Shown piece by piece: positions 59,981-64,000 of a stretch of 64,000 nucleotides of DNA (position 1 is its first letter; every line of letters begins with the position of its first letter). The translations under genes and the position numbers were made by a program. The DNA comes from Ereboglobus sp. (GTDB taxonomy: Bacteria > Verrucomicrobiota > Verrucomicrobiia > Opitutales > Opitutaceae), in assembly GCA_029974595.1 (NCBI GenBank), contig JARKRC010000056.1:186001-250000 (forward strand), read 5' to 3'. The notes below the pieces were generated by a model. That model was not told the DNA's origin. It saw nothing but the letters and a program-made list of their open reading frames with translations, and did no database searches.

Positions 59981-61285
59981 ATGATGCTCTCCCCATCCCT
60001 GAAAGCGCAAAAGAACAAACGCAAAATTCCCTATCACTGGGAACTTATCGGCTGGCTTTGGCTGGCCTACCTGATGAATCAGGCCGACCGGCAGATTTTT
60101 AATGCCGTGCTGCCTTCAATCAAAGCCGGACTGGGGCTGACGGACAGCCAGGCCGGGCTTATCGCGACGATTTTCATTCTTGTGATGGCGGCCATGCTGC
60201 CCGTCGCGGGCTTTCTGGGCGATCGATTTTCCCGCAGAAAAATTGTGCTGGTCAGCCTTTTCGGCTGGAGCGTTGCGACGCTGCTGACGGGGTTTACCAC
60301 GGGACTTATCAGTTTTATCATAATAAGGAGCGTGGCGACGGCGGTGGGCGAGGCGTTTTATGTGCCGGCTGCGACCGCGCTCATCGGACAGCATCACGTG
60401 AAGTCGCGCAGCCAGGCGCTGGCGATTCACCAATCGGCATTGTATTTTGGCACGGTGCTGGGCGGATGGGGCGCCGGGTGGGTTGCTGATAATTATGGTT
60501 GGGAGCAATCATTCTGGCTCTTTGGCGGGCTTGGGATCGTGCTGGTATTCCTGATGGCGCGGCGGCTCCGCGAGGCTGGGAAGGCGAGGGAAGCCGAGGT
60601 TCCCACGGCGCAGGGCGAGCCGGTCAAACTCGTCTTGAAGTCGCTTGTGCGCACGCCCACGGCGCTCGTGCTGGCGTGCGTGCTGGGCTGCGCCACGTTT
60701 GTCAACATGGGCTACCTGACTTGGATGCCGACGTATTTGCACGAGCATTTTAAGCTTTCACTGGCGAACGCCGGGTTCAACAGCATGTTCTGGCACCAGG
60801 TTTTCGCTTTTGTCGGCGTGCTCCTTGGCGGCTATTTTTCGGACAGGCTGGCCCGCTCGCGTCCTCGCGTGCGGCTGGAGATTTCCGGCTTGGCAATCAT
60901 GCTGGCCGCGCCCGCCCTTTATGTGATGGGCGCCGGCGGGCAGCTGTGGATGGTGTATGTGGCGCTGGGATGCTTCGGGTTTTGCCGCGGTCTTTATGAC
61001 TCGAACATCTATGCGTCGCTCTTTGATGTCGTGCCGCCGCGTTATCACGCTTCCGCCACGGGATTGATGGTCGCGTTTTCGTTTGCGGTGGGCTCGATGG
61101 CCCCGATCGCGCTCGGCGTGGTCAAGCAGATGACCAATACGCTTTCATGGGGCATCGCCTCGCTCGGTTTTGTCTATATAGCCGGCAGTGTTGCGATTCT
61201 TGTCGCATCCCGTTGTTTCTTTCCAAAGGACTTCCAGCGCAATCGTGAGGAGCCTTCAACCACACAAAACCCAATCATACACTAA
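59981..61285 (+). CDS. MFS transporter (ACS/hexuronate-type)
   Basis: A 434-residue major facilitator with about 12 TM segments. WLAYLMNQADRQIFNAVLPSIKAGLGLTDSQAGLIATIF opens the first helix pair, and GDRFSRRKIVLVSLFGWSVATLLTGF is the loop 2-3 MFS signature. It resembles anion:cation symporters such as hexuronate or galactonate carriers, but the substrate is unproven. The start at 59981 (or the next Met at 59984) is chosen over 59870 because the upstream stretch matches the repeated intergenic element and not a protein. Its stop overlaps the next start (TAATG at 61283-61287), so it is coupled to the small secreted protein and the GH43 gene. Confidence 0.85.
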   Translation: MMLSPSLKAQKNKRKIPYHWELIGWLWLAYLMNQADRQIFNAVLPSIKAGLGLTDSQAGLIATIFILVMAAMLPVAGFLGDRFSRRKIVLVSLFGWSVATLLTGFTTGLISFIIIRSVATAVGEAFYVPAATALIGQHHVKSRSQALAIHQSALYFGTVLGGWGAGWVADNYGWEQSFWLFGGLGIVLVFLMARRLREAGKAREAEVPTAQGEPVKLVLKSLVRTPTALVLACVLGCATFVNMGYLTWMPTYLHEHFKLSLANAGFNSMFWHQVFAFVGVLLGGYFSDRLARSRPRVRLEISGLAIMLAAPALYVMGAGGQLWMVYVALGCFGFCRGLYDSNIYASLFDVVPPRYHASATGLMVAFSFAVGSMAPIALGVVKQMTNTLSWGIASLGFVYIAGSVAILVASRCFFPKDFQRNREEPSTTQNPIIH

Positions 61286-61746
61286 TGAAAAAAGTCATCA
61301 TTGCCGCATTCATTGTTCTCGTTTCCCTCTCCGCCCACGCGCAGAGCAACGCGCCCTATACGGACGGCCCCGTGTGGGAAATGACGTTCGTGCGCACCAA
61401 GCACGGCATGTCGGACGAATATCTGCGGAGCATCACAAAAACCTTCTGGGCTGTCATGGAGGAGGCGAAAAAACAGGGCATCATTATGGATTACAAAGTC
61501 CTCCACGGCCTGGCCGCGTCGCCGACTGATTTTGATGTTTTGCTTCTCACCCAAACCAAAAACATGGCTTATCGCGACCAAGCCCGCGAGTTGCTCGATC
61601 CCATTGTGCAAAAAATCGAGGGCAATACGACAAAACAACGCGAGACAACCGGCCAGCGTCTCGATATGCGCGAGGTTCTTGGTTACAAGCTGATGCGCGA
61701 AATCTATCTGGACGGCGGCCCCGCGGGTGCAAAAAAAGACAAATGA
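61285..61746 (+). CDS. Small secreted protein of unknown function
   Basis: A 153-residue protein with a signal peptide (KKVIIAAFIVLVSLSAHAQ, cleavage after residue ~20). The ~133-residue mature part is a mixed alpha/beta sequence (WEMTFVRTKHGMSDEYLRSITKTFWAVMEEAKKQGI, VLHGLAASPTDFDVLLLTQTKNMAYRDQA). This pattern could form a single ferredoxin-like (dimeric alpha/beta barrel) domain, but that is only a reading of the pattern. No family is recognised. It is translationally coupled to the MFS gene by a TAATG overlap and lies 26 bases before the GH43 gene, so it probably works in the periplasm on the same substrate. Confidence 0.6.
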   Translation: MKKVIIAAFIVLVSLSAHAQSNAPYTDGPVWEMTFVRTKHGMSDEYLRSITKTFWAVMEEAKKQGIIMDYKVLHGLAASPTDFDVLLLTQTKNMAYRDQARELLDPIVQKIEGNTTKQRETTGQRLDMREVLGYKLMREIYLDGGPAGAKKDK

Positions 61747-61772
61747 GCCGGTCGCGAACGAATGCGTGAATC

Positions 61773-63971
61773 ATGCAAAATGTCATGAAAAAAGCGCAAG
61801 GATCAGCACGATATTTTTGGAGCGCGATATGCCCTGTTTGTTGCTTGGTTCTGGCCACAGGACTGGCGGCAGGCACGGGGAAAAATGTTGTTTACGTTGG
61901 CGGCAGGGGAGGCGAGGCAACCGGCGGCGAATTGCTGGAAGCGTATAATAAACTCGCTGCAACCGGCGGCGAGATCGTGCTGCGCGCGCCGGTGCGGATA
62001 ACGGGAGGATTCGATGCGCCTGACCATGACGCGCCCATAACTATCAGAGGCAGATACGACGGCGCGAACGCCGCCGCGGCGAGGGGCGGCGAAAAATTGA
62101 TCTTGGGCGGCGCCTATCACATCAACGGCCCGACGACGTTTGCGAATCTTTCGATTGTTTCCGAAGGCAAGGGCAGTGTGTATATATATTGCAACGGCCA
62201 TGCGGTTGTCTTCGACAGGGGCATCGTCTGCGAGCCTCCGCGCAATGGCAGTTTTCCATCCATAGCGGGCGTGAATCATGCGAATGGCCCCGAAAAACCG
62301 GGCGCAAACGTGACGATCAACAGCGGTCAGTGGCACACGGTCGTCGCGGGGACGTTTAATGATGCGCGGCCTTCGTCGGGCACGCTCAAGCTGGTGATCA
62401 ACGGCGGCCAGTATTACGGCGCAGTGTGCGCCGCCGGCACGGGACGCCACAACGGCGATGCGGAGCTGACGTTGAATGGCGGCGTTTTTCAGGGCGGTGT
62501 CGCGGGAATCGGCGACAGCGCCGATGCTGTTTTCCGGGGGAATCTTCGGATCATCGTCAACGGCGGGCGTTTTTATAATAGAATCGATGCCGCAAGAAAT
62601 GCGAAGTCGGAACTGGCGGGATCGTATTCGCTCGTGATCAACGGAGGGGAGTTCGGATCGCTCACCGACATCACCGGCACGCGCGAAGTGCGCGGCGGCG
62701 CGAGGTCCTCCATCGAGGCGGGCCGGGCGGCGTTGCTGGATGAGCCGGTCACGGGCACGGTGACATTTGCGAATCCAATCGTCAAGGGCGCTGATCCGTG
62801 GGTGTTCATGCACGATGGTTATTATTATTGCACCATGACGGGCGGGACGAGGCTTTCGGCATACAAGGCGGCCAATCTTCCCGATCTGCATTACGCCTCG
62901 CCCGTGACGATCTGGCAGCCTCCGAGAGGCCGCGAGTATTCGAGGAATCTTTGGTCCCCCAAAATATATCATCTCAACGCGGACGACGTCGGTGAAAAGC
63001 TGGCCGGCTGGTATCTCTATGTCTCGGCGAATGACGGCAAGGACAATCCCTCCGCCGACCAGCGCATGTATGTGTTGCGCAGCCTCACGGGTGATCCGCT
63101 CGGCCCCTACGGCTCGCCGACGAACGGACGGCTGAACGTGCCTGTAAAAATGACCGGCGCGAAAGGAAAAACCTTCAACAGCGAATGGACCGTCGGCCCG
63201 AAAGTGCTGCAATACGGCGGCAAACTTTATTTCATCTGGGTCGGGCGCATCGGGGACAGATACTCGGAAAAGAAAGGCGACCACTGGCAATGTCTTTACA
63301 TGGATGAACTCGTCAATCCGTGGACCGTGTCGGGAAATCCGGTGATGATATGCCGCCCGACGCTCGAGTGGGAAAAACACGGGGCGGGTCGCGCGCGCGA
63401 CGGGCGCATGCTGCCGGAGGTCGTCGAGGGCGGCACTCCGGTTTACAGCGACGACGGCACGCTTTATCTTCTCTATGCGGCGAGCGGTTACTGGACCAAG
63501 CATTACGCGATCGGCTTGTTGAAACTGGTCGGAGACGACCCCCTGAATCCGGCTTCCTGGCAGAAGGCGGTGCAGCCGATTTTCAAGGCATCGGAAACCG
63601 TGAGCGGACCGGGCAACGCCTGTTATGTGTCCTCGCCCGAGGGCCGTTCGCGCTGGACGGTTTATCATGCGTATGTCGGCTCAAAGACGACGGGTGTGCC
63701 GCGCCAGTTGTTTGCCGAGCCCTATCTTGTAAACGACAAGACGATGATCATCGGCGCGGGCCAGCCGCTGCCGCTTGGCTCGCCATTGAGAATGGAAGCC
63801 AATCCGATGCCATTGCGAAAAAAGATCGGCGGTTTCACCGAACCGCTTCCCGCGCCCGATCCCGCGTTCGCGGCCTCCGCCGAAACGCCCACGCCGGCTC
63901 CTTCGTGGCGGCAGCCGGCAAATGTGCGGAAGCCGTATGTGGGATCACGGAAACACGGAAGCTCGGAATAG
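61773..63971 (+). CDS. Secreted protein with beta-helix-like domain and C-terminal GH43 glycoside hydrolase
   Basis: A 732-residue protein. The start could be 61773 or the Met at 61785; either gives a signal peptide ending near LAAGT. Residues ~35-310 are beta-rich with repeated (L/I)xINGG turns (for example LVINGGQYYG, LTLNGGVFQGG, IIVNGGRFYN, LVINGGEFGS), a right-handed beta-helix-like pattern. Residues ~335-690 are a five-bladed propeller of GH43 type: NPIVKGADPWVFMHDGYYYCTMTGG carries the base Asp near 343, LWSPKIYHL is the typical second blade, and PEVVEGGTPVYSDDGTLYLLYAAS carries the acid Glu near 550. GH43 enzymes cleave arabinofuranosyl, xylosyl or galactosyl linkages. The last ~40 residues are a Pro/Ala-rich tail of no known fold. 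Confidence 0.85.
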   Translation: MQNVMKKAQGSARYFWSAICPVCCLVLATGLAAGTGKNVVYVGGRGGEATGGELLEAYNKLAATGGEIVLRAPVRITGGFDAPDHDAPITIRGRYDGANAAAARGGEKLILGGAYHINGPTTFANLSIVSEGKGSVYIYCNGHAVVFDRGIVCEPPRNGSFPSIAGVNHANGPEKPGANVTINSGQWHTVVAGTFNDARPSSGTLKLVINGGQYYGAVCAAGTGRHNGDAELTLNGGVFQGGVAGIGDSADAVFRGNLRIIVNGGRFYNRIDAARNAKSELAGSYSLVINGGEFGSLTDITGTREVRGGARSSIEAGRAALLDEPVTGTVTFANPIVKGADPWVFMHDGYYYCTMTGGTRLSAYKAANLPDLHYASPVTIWQPPRGREYSRNLWSPKIYHLNADDVGEKLAGWYLYVSANDGKDNPSADQRMYVLRSLTGDPLGPYGSPTNGRLNVPVKMTGAKGKTFNSEWTVGPKVLQYGGKLYFIWVGRIGDRYSEKKGDHWQCLYMDELVNPWTVSGNPVMICRPTLEWEKHGAGRARDGRMLPEVVEGGTPVYSDDGTLYLLYAASGYWTKHYAIGLLKLVGDDPLNPASWQKAVQPIFKASETVSGPGNACYVSSPEGRSRWTVYHAYVGSKTTGVPRQLFAEPYLVNDKTMIIGAGQPLPLGSPLRMEANPMPLRKKIGGFTEPLPAPDPAFAASAETPTPAPSWRQPANVRKPYVGSRKHGSSE

Positions 63972-64000
63972 TTCATAGCCAAGGCACGAAGGGCGGAAAA

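Overview
The window looks like a chromosomal segment of a Gram-negative, high-GC, polysaccharide-degrading bacterium of the Verrucomicrobiota, most likely Opitutaceae-like. This is inferred from TonB receptors without SusD partners, autotransporters with long beta-strand repeat passengers, many LacI/GntR regulators with carbohydrate enzymes, and a C-terminal glycine-rich/hydrophobic/arginine anchor typical of that phylum. No rRNA, CRISPR array, transposase or phage gene was seen.

Layout. 1-841: the 3' end of aspartate-semialdehyde dehydrogenase, its terminator and a tRNA-Val(UAC). 878-5505: a GntR/periplasmic-binding-protein type repressor divergent from a tightly coupled operon for ADP-heptose synthesis (a sugar kinase fused to a HAD phosphatase, a nucleotidyltransferase and an epimerase, joined by two ATGA overlaps). 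5590-12299: a LacI repressor and a probable operon for uptake and breakdown of an unsaturated or uronate-containing oligosaccharide (GH105-like hydrolase, two secreted helical-barrel proteins of unknown function, a sodium:solute symporter). 12636-26441: one uninterrupted reading frame of 4601 codons. It joins a secreted, anchor-bearing, duplicated LamG/IPT/heparinase-like lyase/NHL protein to a complete TonB-dependent receptor. 26498-34094: a cellulase-like hydrolase, a heparinase II/III-like lyase, a double SGNH esterase and an iduronate-2-sulfatase-like sulfatase. 34167-56700, all on the minus strand: a glycan-utilization cluster. In transcription order it holds GH35 beta-galactosidase, TonB receptor, sulfatase, giant autotransporter, GH106 alpha-L-rhamnosidase, GH30-like enzyme, an unknown secreted protein and GH95 alpha-L-fucosidase. 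57247-63971: a LacI regulator with a GPH sugar symporter, then an MFS transporter, a small secreted protein and a beta-helix/GH43 protein.

How it may work. The enzyme set (rhamnosidase, fucosidase, galactosidase, GH43, unsaturated-uronyl hydrolase, heparinase-like lyases, two sulfatases, acetylesterases) suggests a sulfated and acetylated heteropolysaccharide containing rhamnose, fucose, galactose and uronate, such as complex pectin, algal polysaccharide or host mucin/glycosaminoglycan. Large fragments would enter through the two TonB receptors, and small sugars through the SSS, GPH and MFS carriers. Four copies of the 13-bp inverted repeat TGCAA-N3-TTGCA tie the LacI gene at 5590, the operon at 6735 and the divergent lyase/esterase pair around 30000 into one candidate regulon. 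A 56-nt direct repeat flanks the divergent GH35/LacI control region at 57 kb.

Most interesting points: the in-frame fusion of a surface lyase to a TonB receptor through a transmembrane hairpin containing a signal-peptidase site; the loss of the HGHED motif in its second lyase copy; the candidate LacI regulon; and a repeated intergenic element upstream of the sulfatase and MFS genes.
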